64,000 nucleotides of DNA from Favolaschia claudopus (taxonomy: Eukaryota > Basidiomycota > Agaricomycetes > Agaricales > Mycenaceae), in contig JAWWNJ010000004.1 of NCBI GenBank assembly GCA_037176885.1, positions 496,001 to 560,000 of the forward strand, given 5' to 3'. Under the pieces are notes generated by a model. That model was not told where the DNA came from, did not search any database, and saw only the letters and a list, made by a program, of their open reading frames with translations. A program made the translations under genes and the position numbers. Numbering within the stretch: the first letter of the stretch is position 1; every line of letters begins with the position of its first letter. Below, one piece after another: positions 44,837-56,581 of the stretch.

Positions 44837-46752
44837 TCACCACTTCACCGCTAGTCCTACAATATCGCTTTCTACCGCTCGATAATTAGTCCTGAATAAA
44901 CGTTTCCTACATGCCTCGTTCTCTGCACAAACGTCCACATCGCCAAGGCCTTCATCCGTTGGACAAAGATCGTCCAGCACCCAGCCGACCAAGCGCTCGA
45001 TACGATCTGCGTCTTGGTCTTGGCGTTGCGTCACTGACCAATAGGACTCTTCTACTTTTTTGGTCCATTCTTTGTCTCCCCATTTCGCGTTCTGCATCAC
45101 GCCCGTATCATCCCAATCTCGCTGATAGCCTTCCGCGTCAAGGGAAGTCGAGGCCGTGGGCGGTTTCAGCTGCCCCCCTCCATTGACGCATCCTCCGGGA
45201 CATGCCATGACTTCCACATAATCATATCCGCGTTCCATCTCATCACCCGACTTCTTGGCTCGTCGAACAACGCCTCGTCCAGCCAATTTTCCCGCGGCAC
45301 CGCTGCCGACGCGTACACCGCGTTCCCTACCCACCCTCCGGACCACGTTCTGGAGATTACGGAAGCCATAACATTTGGCTCCCTTGAAAACTTCCACCTG
45401 ATCGCTTTCTCGGCGCAAGACATACTCTTCGTGGTCAGAATTCCGCATAGTTTTGACAGAAAGTGCCAGTGGCGTCGGGGAAGTTGCCGTTATGTGGGTG
45501 ATGATGGAATGCAAATATGACCCCGACGATGTTCCGGGATGCGTAATGAGTTCAGGAAAGACTGCCGCCGACACTGTTGGAGATTTATTCGACCAATCAG
45601 CGGGTAGCAACTCGTCCATCTCGCCATCCACTGGTAGATGCAGGTCCCAACCCTTGTCCTGGAATATCAATTCCAACTCTCCGGTGGTTATCACACAGTC
45701 TACATCCCGCGTTGAGTAGACCGAATTATAGAAATCAGACCGCGAGGCTTCGAGTTTCTTGTCATAGCAAGGCATGACCGAGACATGGTATATCTCGTGC
45801 GGTCTGGGAAAAATGAATCAGAAAAAAATCGCAGTACATAGCATGAATCACGCACAGTTTCCCCCATGTTTGTCCCATCCAATTCTTCACCAAAGTCCCC
45901 ATCACCTGCTGAGGGCTTTTTGTCTGCGCAATGAAGGGGAGCATCTCGGCATGCGTCTTCTCCGCGTAGCAGATCCACCCTGGACAAGCGCTGGCGAGCA
46001 TAGGTAATTGACCCACGGAAGACTCGGGCTGAGCTCGCCGTTCCTCAAACTCTTTGACATGTTCCCGTAGAGCCAACTCTCTAGCAAGAGTAGTGTCGAA
46101 CACGTGAGCGAATCCAAGCGCTGTTTCGCAAAAAGCACGAACACGTCGGAGAATCTGTCGCGGACAAGTGGGAACCGACGTTCTTGAGGATACAGCTGCG
46201 GCCAGAGATGCGAGACTCTGGGGGGCAATAGATATAACGGGCATCTTCCGGTCCCCCTCATCCACCAGAGTATTCGACTCGAGAAAGGTCAGCACTTCGG
46301 TGTGCGATTGAAGTGTTATGAGAACCGATTCCGCAGAGGTTATGCAGCCACTGATGGGCAATCCACCATGTAAGAGGAGAGATTGACCCGACAGGTGAAT
46401 GATTTTACCTACAAGCTAAGCAGTCGTTAAGGCTGATTTGCGCTTGCTGCAGTTTCTTGCCGGTGGCTTTTGAAGAAGGCTCAGTAGGAACTTCGTGGTA
46501 GGCCCCCGTAGAGTCAATGTGTATTTCTGTCTGCTCTGAGTCAGAAAGGCTTTGAATCTGGGAGGATTCTAGCTGGCCAAGCGCACCGAAGCTACTCCCG
46601 TACTTTGCGGTTCAGCATTGGTTTGCTCGACTGGTTTTATGCAGGCTTGAGACGGTGTTATGAAATCATTGAGATCCGTAAGGGTCTGGCTATGTTGAAT
46701 AAGAGTCTTCCGGATAAAATCGACGACGTACCAGGGCGCCTGAAAACGCCAT
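44837..46752 (-). CDS. NAR1: Cytosolic Fe-S cluster assembly factor Nar1
   Basis: Iron-only-hydrogenase-like protein of the cytosolic iron-sulfur assembly (CIA) pathway. First exon MAFSGAL starts at 46752; a GTACGT intron joins it to TLTDLNDFITPSQACIKPV. The N-terminal cluster site follows: ISLNDCLACSGCITSAESVL (CxxCxxC). The H-cluster-like site is assembled from LASACPGWICYAEKTH, VMPCYDKKLEASRSDF and VEVMACPGGCVNGGGQLKPP. Other hallmarks are ISIAPQSLASLAAA, SPQQVMGTLVKNW and KCYGFRNLQNVVRRV. The C-terminus ends IVGLAVKW at 44837; the usual short terminal Trp is present. About five introns. All expected cysteines seen. Confidence 0.93.
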
Positions 46753-46966
46753 GGTGGAGGCTCCCAAAGAAACTTTCGGGAGCTCGGACCCAACGGTCCG
46801 AACTTGGTTCGGCTGACTGTGAACTCGACACTGCCACAGGTGCATTCGCAAGTCGCTCATTGGTAGCTCAGAAAATCCACAATGCCCATTAAATTATTTG
46901 TCAGTCTATGTGGGTATGTATGATACACAACCGTCCATTGATACGTGATATAGAGTCGTAAATCCG

Positions 46967-48453
46967 TTAAAACGTCAAAAGGCAGTATAACACCGCGACC
47001 AAGAGAGCAAGAGATGGAGCAGGAGACAGCAAAGCAGCAGAGTTTTTAACTTTAGCACCAGTCAGAGTGGAAGGCTTATTACTACCCCACAGTTCAAAGT
47101 TGCGGAAGTAGGTATGGGTAGTGTCTGGAGTCGCCCAGCTCGAGTCAGAACCTAAACAAAGATCAGAACTCGTTATAAACGGACAATCAAATATGGACCT
47201 CCGAAGAATGTCCTAGATGTGTTTTAGTCGGAATAAGTGAAGGATAGAAACAGCTGCGTACGAGAAGAAGAGTCCCCCGGCGGTGACGCTATCGCTGGCA
47301 CGTATTTGTAGATTTTGTTGTGCGAAAGCCTGCACATTGTTGAAGCTGTGGGCAGTGTCAGCAACAGGCATAAAGTCTCGCAGGGAATTACAAACTAGAC
47401 TTCAACATTCCCGTTCGCGACGTCTACCGGATTGTTGAGTTGGACAAGGAGAGAGACATGGTTCCATCTGAGGCAAATGAGCATCGGCAAGATTTTTTGA
47501 GAATCGATCTTCATACTGGCCGCTCTGGAACCCAAAGGAGCCTCGGGAGAGCGATATGCCAAAGTCGTCGTTGCATACAACGTTCTTCTCCGAGCAGAGA
47601 TTATTTGGGGTAGGGATGTATGCATACGCTGAATCAACCTCAGAAGGCTGCAGCTACATATACGAAGGGAAGATCTCACCTTCGCCCTGACCATTGGGTC
47701 TCCACATGATTCTGGTGCTAAAACAGTCAAGGCCAGTCGACTCATTACCACCGCTGCACCCATTCGGGCTGGTTCCGCCTCTCAAACCCGGAAGCTTGCC
47801 TGCGACGAAATTGTCAGATGCAGTAAGTGGAGTTGGCTATAAATGAGCACTTGCCGCCTTTGACCCAATTATAATTCTTGTCGAAGGCTGTGAATATTTG
47901 TTAACACAATTTCCCTAGACCTCGCGCACACGATCGCCTTACCGACTTCGTAAGAAAGAAGCATGGACTGGAAACCACCGGAATCTGAGGTATTCCATAG
48001 ATTTATGAACTGCGCCCCTCCGGTCTCCCCAGAGAAGCTCCCAGCAGGATATGTGACTGCGGAACGGCGGGTTAGGACCGTAGTGCGCTATTGTCGAGTA
48101 AATAAAAACCTTGAAGTACAGGCCCACTGGAACTGCTTGAACCTGCAGCGGGGTTGTTTGGGAAAGGGTCATCGACGAAGGAAAGGTCATCGCCGCCGTT
48201 CTGAATCAATAGATTTAGATCCCAGTGACTGGGAAATGTCGGGTTGCAAGCATGCCTGTAATCGGCCTCTCCGAAGACCCCAATCTGAGGACAGCAATGC
48301 CTGAGTATCTGAACTAGTCGCTGTAGCGGTAGGAAATGGGAAAGTAGTGGATGTGGTAAGACTGAATTGTGCTGCCAAGTTTTCGGGAGTCAAGGTGTCC
48401 GCAGCAGCAAGAGAAGCAATTGAAAGCACAAGAGATGCGGTATGAAGAAACAT
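46967..48453 (-). CDS. Secreted PL14-like polysaccharide lyase, probable GPI anchor
   Basis: Start MFLHTASLVLSIASLAAADT at 48453 is a signal peptide. Joined exons give GEADYRHACNPTFPSHWDLN, VTYPAGSFSGETGGAQFINL, WNTSDSGGFQSMLLSYEV, AFDKNYNWVKGGKLPGLRGG, CFSTRIMWRPNGQGEVYAYI, WNHVSLLVQLNNPVDVANGN and FNNVQAFAQQNLQIR. This is the jelly-roll pattern I associate with fungal polysaccharide lyase family 14-like (alginate/glucuronan lyase type) proteins. YFRNFELWGSN precedes a C-terminal hydrophobic segment (LLSPAPSLALLVAVLYCLLT) ending at 46967, which with an upstream Ser/Ala-rich stretch suggests GPI anchoring. Likely acts at the cell wall or on environmental polysaccharides. The substrate is not readable. 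Confidence 0.78.
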
Positions 48454-48595
48454 ATTGAAAGGGCGAGTCCTGCTGCCTTATAGCGTGTATGATGACGGTT
48501 CCAGACAAGGAGTGCTGTACTTGGATCGCATTCCGTGGGAACTCATTGATCCATCTTCTTGATGCAGACGCCTACCGTGTTCACCGTCCTTCGCT
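48454..48595. promoter_or_regulatory. Divergent promoter, lyase / amino-acid transporter
   Basis: 142 bp between the two start codons. No obvious TATA box or repeat. Confidence 0.45.
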
Positions 48596-50751
48596 ATGTT
48601 CAGTCAATCTAACACACGCTCGGGGCGCAGAAATGAAGCCAATGAACCCCTCCTCGGTCTGCCGGACGACCCCAACGTCTTTAAGCTGGATGACGACGAT
48701 GAGGATGAGTCCAGCGCGCTCAACACTCACGGAGATGATCCTCGACGCGAACATGGAGTTCGTTTCGAGGACGATGTGCAGGTTATAGGGCCACCCCTTA
48801 GGTCGATGCTAGCAAGTCGCGAAACAGGTGAATCATAAATCACAAACCCGCAAATAACTCGTTGTCATTACTTTAGAATATGAACAGGACACGGATGACC
48901 TCGACGAAGACAACTTGGAGGATGGCCTAGTTCGAGTTCCGCGAGGCTATACGGACAGTACTATGCCTCTTCTGGTTGGTCTATTTGATACTTCGGCCAC
49001 TCGTGGGGGTCCCGTAGACACGGCTGTACCTCTGCTGCAAACGAACGGGAATGGCCAGAATGCATCTCAGCGGGGTGAAATCGACCTCGAAGCACTCAGT
49101 GCCAAACGACAAGCGGGCGGCAATCTCTTGGACTCAGTAGCTAACATGGCAAATTCTATATTGGGGGCAGGTGCAGGTTTCCGACTCGTGTTCCCGCAGA
49201 TTTTGACCACAGCAATTTTGTAGGAATTATCGGTATGCTTGGTTGTTCAGTTCAAACCCTCTGTCTAAATCCGCACCCGAAGGTCTTCCATATGCCGTCA
49301 GCCAAGCTGGATTCTTCACAGGAATTTTCCTTCTTGGTGAGACGTTGCGTTCCTTTCTCTAGACTGCTCGTCTTAGTCCATTCAGTTGTTCTATGCGGCG
49401 TAACAGATTGGACTATTCGTCTCATTGTGCTGAATGCGAAGCTTAGCGGAACCCATTCGTACATTGATATCATGACCCATTGCTTTGGTTCGAGTGGTCG
49501 CGCGGCTGTATCATTCTTCCAATTCGCATTTGCTTTTGGAGGCGAGTTTTTGCATGATCTTGACGTGTGCCTTGTACTCATGTTCTAACGGAAGGCATGT
49601 GCGCATTCGGAATAATCATTGGCGACACCATCCCCCATGTCATCCGTTCGGTTTTCCCCACCCTGTACTCAATACCTGTTTTGAGTCTCTTCACGAACCG
49701 CCAATTCGTCATCGCACTATGCACCGTTTGCGTTTCGTATCCTCTGTCGCTTTACCGGGACATACACAAATTGTCGCGTGCATCTGGGCTGGCACTCATC
49801 GGAATGGTGATCATTGTGGTCTCGGTCGTCATTGAAAGCCCCCATACAACAGCAGAACTGAAGGGGGATCCGTCCAAACGATTTTCTTTTATCGAACCTG
49901 GTATATTTCAGGCAATCGGAGTCATTAGCTTTGCTTTCGGTGCGTCCTACCGCACCCATATAAGTCTTGACTGACTTACCGAATTACAGTGTGCCACCAC
50001 AACTCACTTCTAATCTATGGAAGTTTACGAACTCCAACACTCGATCGGTTTGCTGTTGTAACGCATATATCAACTGTACTCTCCCTCGTTGCCTGTTGCA
50101 CATTAGCCATCTCGGCCTATGTTGTTTTCACGGACAAGACGCAGGGAAATATCTTGAACAACTTCTCGCCGGTACGCTTACAAAAATTTGATGTGCGTCC
50201 GGGATACTGAAATCTAACAAGAATGACACCCTCATCAATGTAGCTCGTTTTTGCTTTGGCATTAACATGTTCACCACTCTGCCGCTTGAATTGTTTGTGT
50301 GCAGGGAGGTAATACAGCCTCACAAATGTTTGGTGTGCTCGGCTCATTTCGTTGATAGGTAATAGAACAATACTTCTTCTCACACGAGACGTTTAGTATG
50401 CAGCGGCACGTCTTCTTCACGACCTCGATTCTTCTTGCGTCGATGCTGCGTATGTGCTCAATTCTGCGACATATCATCTGGGACCTCATAATATCTGCAG
50501 TTGCGTTGGTTACTTGCGACTTGGGTGTCATGCTTGAAATCACTGGCGGCGTTTCCGCAACCACCCTCGCGTTCATCTTCCCCGCGAGCTGTTATCTGAA
50601 GCTGACGGATAGCAAAGCTCCTTGGTACAGCCGTTCAAAACTGCCCGCGTATGCTTGCGCAACGTTCGGAGTCATTGTGATGGTTATTTCATTATATCTT
50701 GCACTTGGTAAATCATGGACAACGGAAGGAAGCGCCAAAATTTGTATTTAG
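48596..50751 (+). CDS. Vacuolar amino-acid transporter, AVT/SLC38 type
   Basis: Start MFSQSNTRSGRRNEANEPLL at 48596, with a long acidic cytosolic N-terminus (LDDDDEDESS, EYEQDTDDLDEDNLEDGLVR). The transporter core begins GGNLLDSVANMANSILGAG, the conserved first helix of the Aa_trans family, followed across an intron by IIGLPYAVSQAGFFTG. About eleven membrane spans follow, including AVSFFQFAFAFGG, MCAFGIIIGDTIPHVIRSVF, FVIALCTVCVSYPLSLYRDI, GLALIGMVIIVVSVVI, FTTLPLELFVCREVIEQYFF and YACATFGVIVMVISLYLALG. The end is SAKICI at 50751. Pattern is closest to Avt2-like members. Location in vacuole or endosome is inferred from the family. Confidence 0.88.
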
Positions 50752-50844
50752 ATAATTCGCATCTAGAACGGACACACATAAGTTATACATACCACACACG
50801 TACAGTGAATACAGCAATATATTCTAATTAGCATTGGCGGTTGG

Positions 50845-52692
50845 TTAGGTCGACGCTATGGCATTTCTCAGCCCAGGTATTGAGTCGAGGTCCTCGACTC
50901 TGGCTCCCTTAGCAAGACTCTCTACCGCCGACAAGGGAGATACATCGAGCTCCTTGTAGATGTTCCACACGTTCTCGACGATTTCTACTGGTCGTTGGTT
51001 GGGAGATATGTCTGCCGTTGGATCGCAGACAAGAAGCCAAAGCGCATCGTATCCCCCAGCTTTAACGAGAATCCATAAAAGATTATACACGAAACGCATT
51101 AGACAAAACGTACCACCAGGAACCCCGCCACCAATGACACCAGGCTGTGATATACACAGATCCAGGAGTTGTGTTTGTTCGCTGGGTTCGATGGGCACGT
51201 CAGAGAGAGTTCCCATTTCTCGCATTTTTTCGCGAATGGCCTGTCAAAGCGTTGGTCGGTGTTGAATGATATAAATTCCGAAACTTACCTCCGATATTCG
51301 GCGAACTTCGTCGAAAGTAGACACGATTGTGTTGCCGACTGCGGAATCTCGAGGCGTAGACAACCACTTTCAATAACAACGCGTCAAACTGGTGCATGGA
51401 CACGACGATGATTTTCATGTACCTCAGATGCCTTGGTAATTGATAGGAATTTTAGGCAGTCTTCATAGACCGCTGGGTCTTTTGAATGCAGATCTGTCAA
51501 TTTGAGGAGAGTCTGGGCCAAGAGTTGGTTGATGACGCCGAGAGAAGACCAGAGAGCGCCAGCTGCTTGGCTCGGAAAGTGCCCTGGAAGAACGAAACCT
51601 GGGACATACCTGTTAAGGGATCTTCTTTCCGCCATCTAAGGACTTTCCCTACTAGGGAAGGCGTATCACTGCCAGCATCGACGTCCGCTAGCATCATTCT
51701 GGTCAAGGGAGGAAGCTGGAAGTTAGATACTTTGTAGTTCCAGGCTGTATTTGACGGAGAGACTGTAGGGAGTAAGGGCTGGGGATTCGACTTGGAAGAT
51801 ATTGAGTTTCGCATCAATGCGACGAGGGAATCACTCACTGTGCTGTCGCTCATGAGTTGCTGGATGACAGCAGGGTCAAATCGAGTGTAGATATGGCTCC
51901 CAAAGACAGCCGCAGAGACGTCAAATCCGCTGCCGACTTTACCCTGCGCCAGGCAGTGCACATATTGGGAGAGATTGTGAGCCAGGTGCCTGCCCTCGCT
52001 GTCGTTCTGCACAAGATCGGAGGGAGGTATAATCGAAAGGTGCAAGAGAAGGGAGGATGTTAGAGATGTGATTAGAGCTGCAGAGGAGCCCAGGCCGGTT
52101 TTGTGGACTTGTGATATTGGTACACCGGTCGGAACGAACGGTGGTATTTTACTCAGAGAGGCCAGTGTGCGAGGAAGCGACAGAGAAGCCAGCTGGTGAA
52201 CTTTTGAGTAGAAAATCGAGATCGGCCAATGAGGACGTACCTGAGCCCTTTGCGAATAGAAATCGTTGTCGCCCACAATATGGATTTTAATTCCAGATGA
52301 AAGCTGGGTTTTTACATGAGCTACTCCCTTGATCTCGCAAGCCAGAGAAATTATGCTTTGCAGCGCCAGATGCACAAATTTATTCTTGCTCTCACTAAAC
52401 GTAGGAACAGGAATGACCATCGGGCCATGTAAGGATCGCGTGCGTCTTACTTTGTGGGCAAGTCCTCCACCAGGACTGAAGGTTCAAACTTGACAGAGTA
52501 AGCCCAGGTGGCCGATACAAATTGCGGGGATCGGACTGTGATTAGATTCTCTTTGGAAGACGAGTTTTGGACCACGGTGTAAAATCGAGAGGAAGTAGAA
52601 ACGACGACTCCAGCATAGGCCCGATCGAGGACGAGATACCCTCCCGCGATTAAGACTTTCCCGGGAGAAGAAACCACTGTAGCGGAGTTCAT
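50845..52692 (-). CDS. ERG8: Phosphomevalonate kinase Erg8
   Basis: GHMP kinase making mevalonate diphosphate in the isoprenoid/ergosterol pathway. Start MNSATVVSSPGKVLIAGGYL at 52692, the family N-terminal substrate loop. VLDRAYAGVVVSTSSRFYTV, LQSIISLACEIKG and IHIVGDNDFYSQRA follow. The ATP loop is KTGLGSSAALITSLTSSLL. Then come HCLAQGKVGSGFDVSAAVFG, LMLADVDAGSDTPS-like motif (MMLADVDAGSDTPSLVGKVL), LGVINQLLAQTLLKLTDLHS, the C-terminal GHMP motif QPGVIGGGVPG, and AGGYDALWLLVCDP. Ends GLRNAIAST at 50845. At least five introns. All three GHMP motifs intact. Confidence 0.93.
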
Positions 52693-52885
52693 TGCTGGTC
52701 CCTGTATGTGCTACGGTTACCCGCGCTGGGTAATGGTGGACGATGAGGTGGATTGTGCGATGATCATCTCCGTTGATTGACAGCGACCGGGTCATCCACC
52801 CGGCGACTATCTGTAGGCCGGGTTGGCCGATCTAAGCCACTGCCAAAATGCCAAGTTGGCGTGCAGAACCTTTCATCGAACCACC
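52693..52885. promoter_or_regulatory. Divergent promoter, ERG8 / PNS1
   Basis: 193 bp between the start codons. No strong motif identified by eye. Confidence 0.4.
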
Positions 52886-55387
52886 ATGTCCTGGCAGCAG
52901 CAGCCTCAGCAGCCCTATTACAACAACAACCAATATCAGTCTAATCCATACCAGCCCGGCGCTCCTCCTGGGCCATCCCCAGAGTATGCTACTCAATACG
53001 CACCTCCTCCTCCCCAACCTTTTTACAACGACACCAAATCGCCGTACGAGAATGACCGCTTCAAGCCCAAAAAACGCATAAATGACCCTATCATCCTTGT
53101 CCTTTTCATCCTTCAAGTATGTCTCTCGCTATTCCATCGTGAATATCGCCCATTGTTTGCGTCAATAGTTTGCTGGGTTTGTTGTTGTCTCTGCCATCTC
53201 CATCTCCTCTTGGGTAAAAGATGGGGGACTGGGAGGCGGGCTTGGGAAGGGCAACACTGGGACCTCCGTTTCGCTCAATCAGCACACCGTGTATCTCTTG
53301 CTTCTGGTCACTGCTGCAGCCCTCCTCCTATCCTCAGTTTATCTGATTTTGGTACGCGCTTTCACTCATCGCACGAGGCAAAACAAAACACTGACCGAAA
53401 AATTCGAAGGTTCGCGCTTTCACGCGCACTATCATGCATATAACATTAATTTTGAATATTGCCATGAACATGTACGCGTTTCCTCTTGTCCGTTTTTATT
53501 TACCTCACCAGGCCGTTCATTTGTTAGCGCCATCTGCGGTAGGAATTCACGAGCCTTCGCTTCTTCGTCCTGTATTCAACATCTCATCCAGTGTACTACT
53601 GGATAACGAAATACTACTGTGCGCGACATCCATTCAACAGTTAACAATCGCTGATTTTTTCCCTCAGCTGGCGCCATAATGCAGGTTCTCTGTTTACCGC
53701 AATTAAACCCGATTAACATCCCGGCAGTTTCACTGTAATCGCCCTGTTCTCCGTCCTCAGCTACTTCGGCTTCAGATCGCGCATTCCCTTGGCATCGTTG
53801 CTCCTCCAGGTCGTGATAGACGTCAGCAAGCACCATAAATCCGTTTATGTTGTTGCCTTTCTCGCCCTCATTGTCCAGGCACTTTTGGCTGTGTGCGTGT
53901 GTATCTGACGGCGAACACAAATACTGTGCTCATCACCTTCTCATTGCAGTTGGTTCACATTCGCCGCGATCGCAACGTAAGAACATCTCTTCTTCTTTTC
54001 GCGGAACATCAACTTTCGGCGCAGATATGAGAAATGGACGCCCGGGAACCCTTGTTCGTGTGATAGATCTCGTTGACGAGCGCCTACTCATCATGACTTT
54101 CTAGCGTGCGCGACAACTTCTTGCTCTTCAGGCAAGGTGGCCGGTCTTATCTTCTTCCTGACGTTCTCCTTCCTATGGACTTCCCAAGTCATCGGGAACG
54201 TTGCCCTTGCTACTCTTGCTGGAGGTGGGCCGATATACCCTGGTGCCGTGCCTTTTTTTACTGACATGAATTCAGGCCCGTATGGGTGCTGGTACTACTT
54301 CGGACCGCGTGGTGAAGGTGACATGGTATGACTCTTGTCCGAACACATCGCGGCATCTTGCTCATGTCGCACAGCCCAAACACCCGACCCTCTCATCCTT
54401 CGGGCGGGCATCTACCCTATCTCTCGGCTCGATCGCGTTTGGTTCACTGATCGTGGCTCTGCTCGAGTTGCTCAAGATGATCCTACATGCTGCTCAGAAC
54501 AATGCCAACGCGGACGGACATCGTAAGATTCATTCTCTCTTTCTGTATAGCCGCTGACGCACGTGCTGGCAACGTTCTAGCGGTCGAAGCGTGCTTGGCG
54601 TGTTGCGCAGCGTGTTTTGTAGGCATCATCGAAAGCTTAGTGGAATATTTTAATCGGTAGGGTCGTTACTGCACAAGGAAGCCGGATGCTCATCTTGTTT
54701 TCAACAGGTATGCCTACATTGAGATTGGTATGCTTGATGCAAAACATTCAAGCCGATACATATCCTGATTTATCCTGCCAGCTCTATACGGCAAGCCATA
54801 CATCAAGGCCGCCAAGGACACATGGAGGCTACTCGCAGATCGCGGCGTCTCGGCTATCGTCAACGACTCTCTGGTCGGGATGAGTGAGTTCAACCAATAA
54901 TCGCAGACCTGATTTCAATGACTGATGATCCATAGCTTTGACCTGGGGCGCTTATGCCGTTGGCTTGCTTTCCTCTCTATTTGCCTACCTGTATCTGCGG
55001 AGTACGTATATCTATCTTCATTCTTCGAAATTTTTTGCTCACACGGAGGTAGTTACCGCGCCCTCATACAACGCCGATGGCAATTACACCGCACCTGTGC
55101 TGTTGTTCGCCTTCCTCATTGGCCTGCAATGCTGTAAGTTTATATTCAATTTCCTTCTAGTGCCTGTTTTGACCTTGTCTGGTAGCCCTGACACTTTCGT
55201 CCGCCATCGAGGCTGGAGTGTCGACGATTTTTGTGGGTTTGGGAGAAGATCCTCAGATTCTCGCAATTCGCGCTCCTGCCCTGTTCGGTGTAAGTCCCGG
55301 TAGTGTCGATATCCTTCTGCTGACTGAATCCATCCTGCTCTCCAGTTGATCGCGCAAACTTACCCCGATGTTGTTCGAGGAGTGTAA
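52886..55387 (+). CDS. Pns1/CTL-family (choline-transporter-like) membrane protein
   Basis: Start MSWQQQPQQPYYNNNQYQSN at 52886. The Gln/Asn/Pro/Tyr-rich cytosolic N-terminus and RFKPKKRINDPIILVLFILQ leading into the first span are typical of fungal Pns1. Spans are spread over about fifteen exons, among them LLLLVTAAALLLSSVYLILV, VIALFSVLSYFGFRSRIPLA, AGLIFFLTFSFLWTSQVIGN and LGSIAFGSLIVALLELLKMI. The family signature near the end is YAYIEIALYGKPYIKAAKDT, WRLLADRGVSAIVNDSLVG, followed by LTWGAYAVGLLSSLFAYLYL and FVGLGEDPQILAIRAPALFG. Ends TYPDVVRGV at 55387. Transport substrate in fungi is not established. Confidence 0.88.
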
Positions 55388-55601
55388 TCGATATCGTAAC
55401 ATGTAGTTCATTTTCTAATGCTAGTCTTGAAGCTTGAAGAGTTCTGGAGTGGCTGCGACGATCCTAGAATCGTGACGTAATTGAGTGCTCTCCGTTGCGT
55501 CATTTGGCTTTCAGCGAGACCTCGGCTAGACGCGCGTAGTCACTGACTATTTCGCGCAGCACAACTCGCTTTCTTGTCTTCTCCCACCACACCATTCGAA
55601 A

Positions 55602-56476
55602 ATGCGAAAGACTTCATACGCGATCACGGTGCTCAACTTGCTCTCTGTACTCATTTTGCAGTCTGAACTGTTCAAAGGCACTTGCCGTTATCTGTACAAG
55701 TATATTCACGATTCTCAGTCTTACAAGAAGGGATTGGTACGCTTTTAGAGCCTAGGTGACTTTGGGATCTTCCTCATAGGCTACGTACTTTCAGGGTTGT
55801 TGCCAGATACGGGGGCGAGTCGGACTCTCTCAGATATGAGGGCAAGTACGGTCTTTCCCAGTTATGCCAACGAGTCGTCCTGGATCTCCCCGGGGGCGGC
55901 ACTAAGTTCGAGAGAGCCAAATGCCGCAAATTCCCATCCCGGGATGCGGATGATTGTGACGAGAACAGCTACTTCTGCGCGGCGTGGACGAGGTGAGTAT
56001 CCACCATAGGTTGAATGGACGGACACTTTCGGCTGAACTCAGCTTCTCAGTGCTGGTTACGCCGTCGAAGTGGCCATTGGTTTCGGCGCTCTTTCGCTGG
56101 TCGCCATCCTCGTTGGTGTTTCTGCCTCAGCTAGGCGACGAAGAGTCTGGCGTGCGGTAGCAGGCTTTATCATCTTCCAATCCGTCCTGCAAGTCGTAGC
56201 GTTCGCGCTCATAGTGGATCTTTACCGGACATCCCGTTATCCTACCTTCGAGGATGCCAAACTTGGTAGGCACAGTCACGGCCCATGGAATGTTTTCGCT
56301 CATTCAACGCTGCAGGTCCGGCTCTTATTTTCAATGTCGTCGGCTGGGTCTTTGGTATCCTGACTGCTGTGGCCGTCATCGTTACGGGCACAGAGGCCGA
56401 TCGTGGAAAGCGATGGGCGGCTGGCAATCGTGCCACCAGACTAAATGAAACAACCAGCTTATTGCGGGGGGATTGA
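55602..56476 (+). CDS. Four-span membrane protein, unknown function
   Basis: Start MRKTSYAITVLNLLSVLILQ at 55602. The first span is followed by an extracytosolic loop with several cysteines (LSQLCQRVVLDLPGG, FERAKCRKFPSRDADDCDEN, SYFCAAWTSASY). Three further spans follow: VEVAIGFGALSLVAILVGVS, GFIIFQSVLQVVAFALIVDL and LIFNVVGWVFGILTAVAVIV, with a basic segment SARRRRVWRAV between spans 2 and 3. The tail ends RLNETTSLLRGD at 56476. Three introns of about 50-60 nt. The layout (short N-terminus, Cys loop, four spans) recalls Sur7/claudin-like fungal membrane proteins, but I cannot assign a family. Confidence 0.65.
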
Positions 56477-56581
56477 TGTATGAGAAGAAGAAACTTAATG
56501 ACCGTCTTTGTGTACTAAAATCGTTTTTCGAATTACTGTAACTATCATATACAAATATACGCTGTATTGTTCCCTTCTTCT

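Noticed and set aside
46848..46875. D-arm-like TTGGTAGCTCAG near the NAR1 promoter
   Set aside because: No T arm (GGTTCGA) follows within tRNA distance and the rest does not fold as a tRNA.
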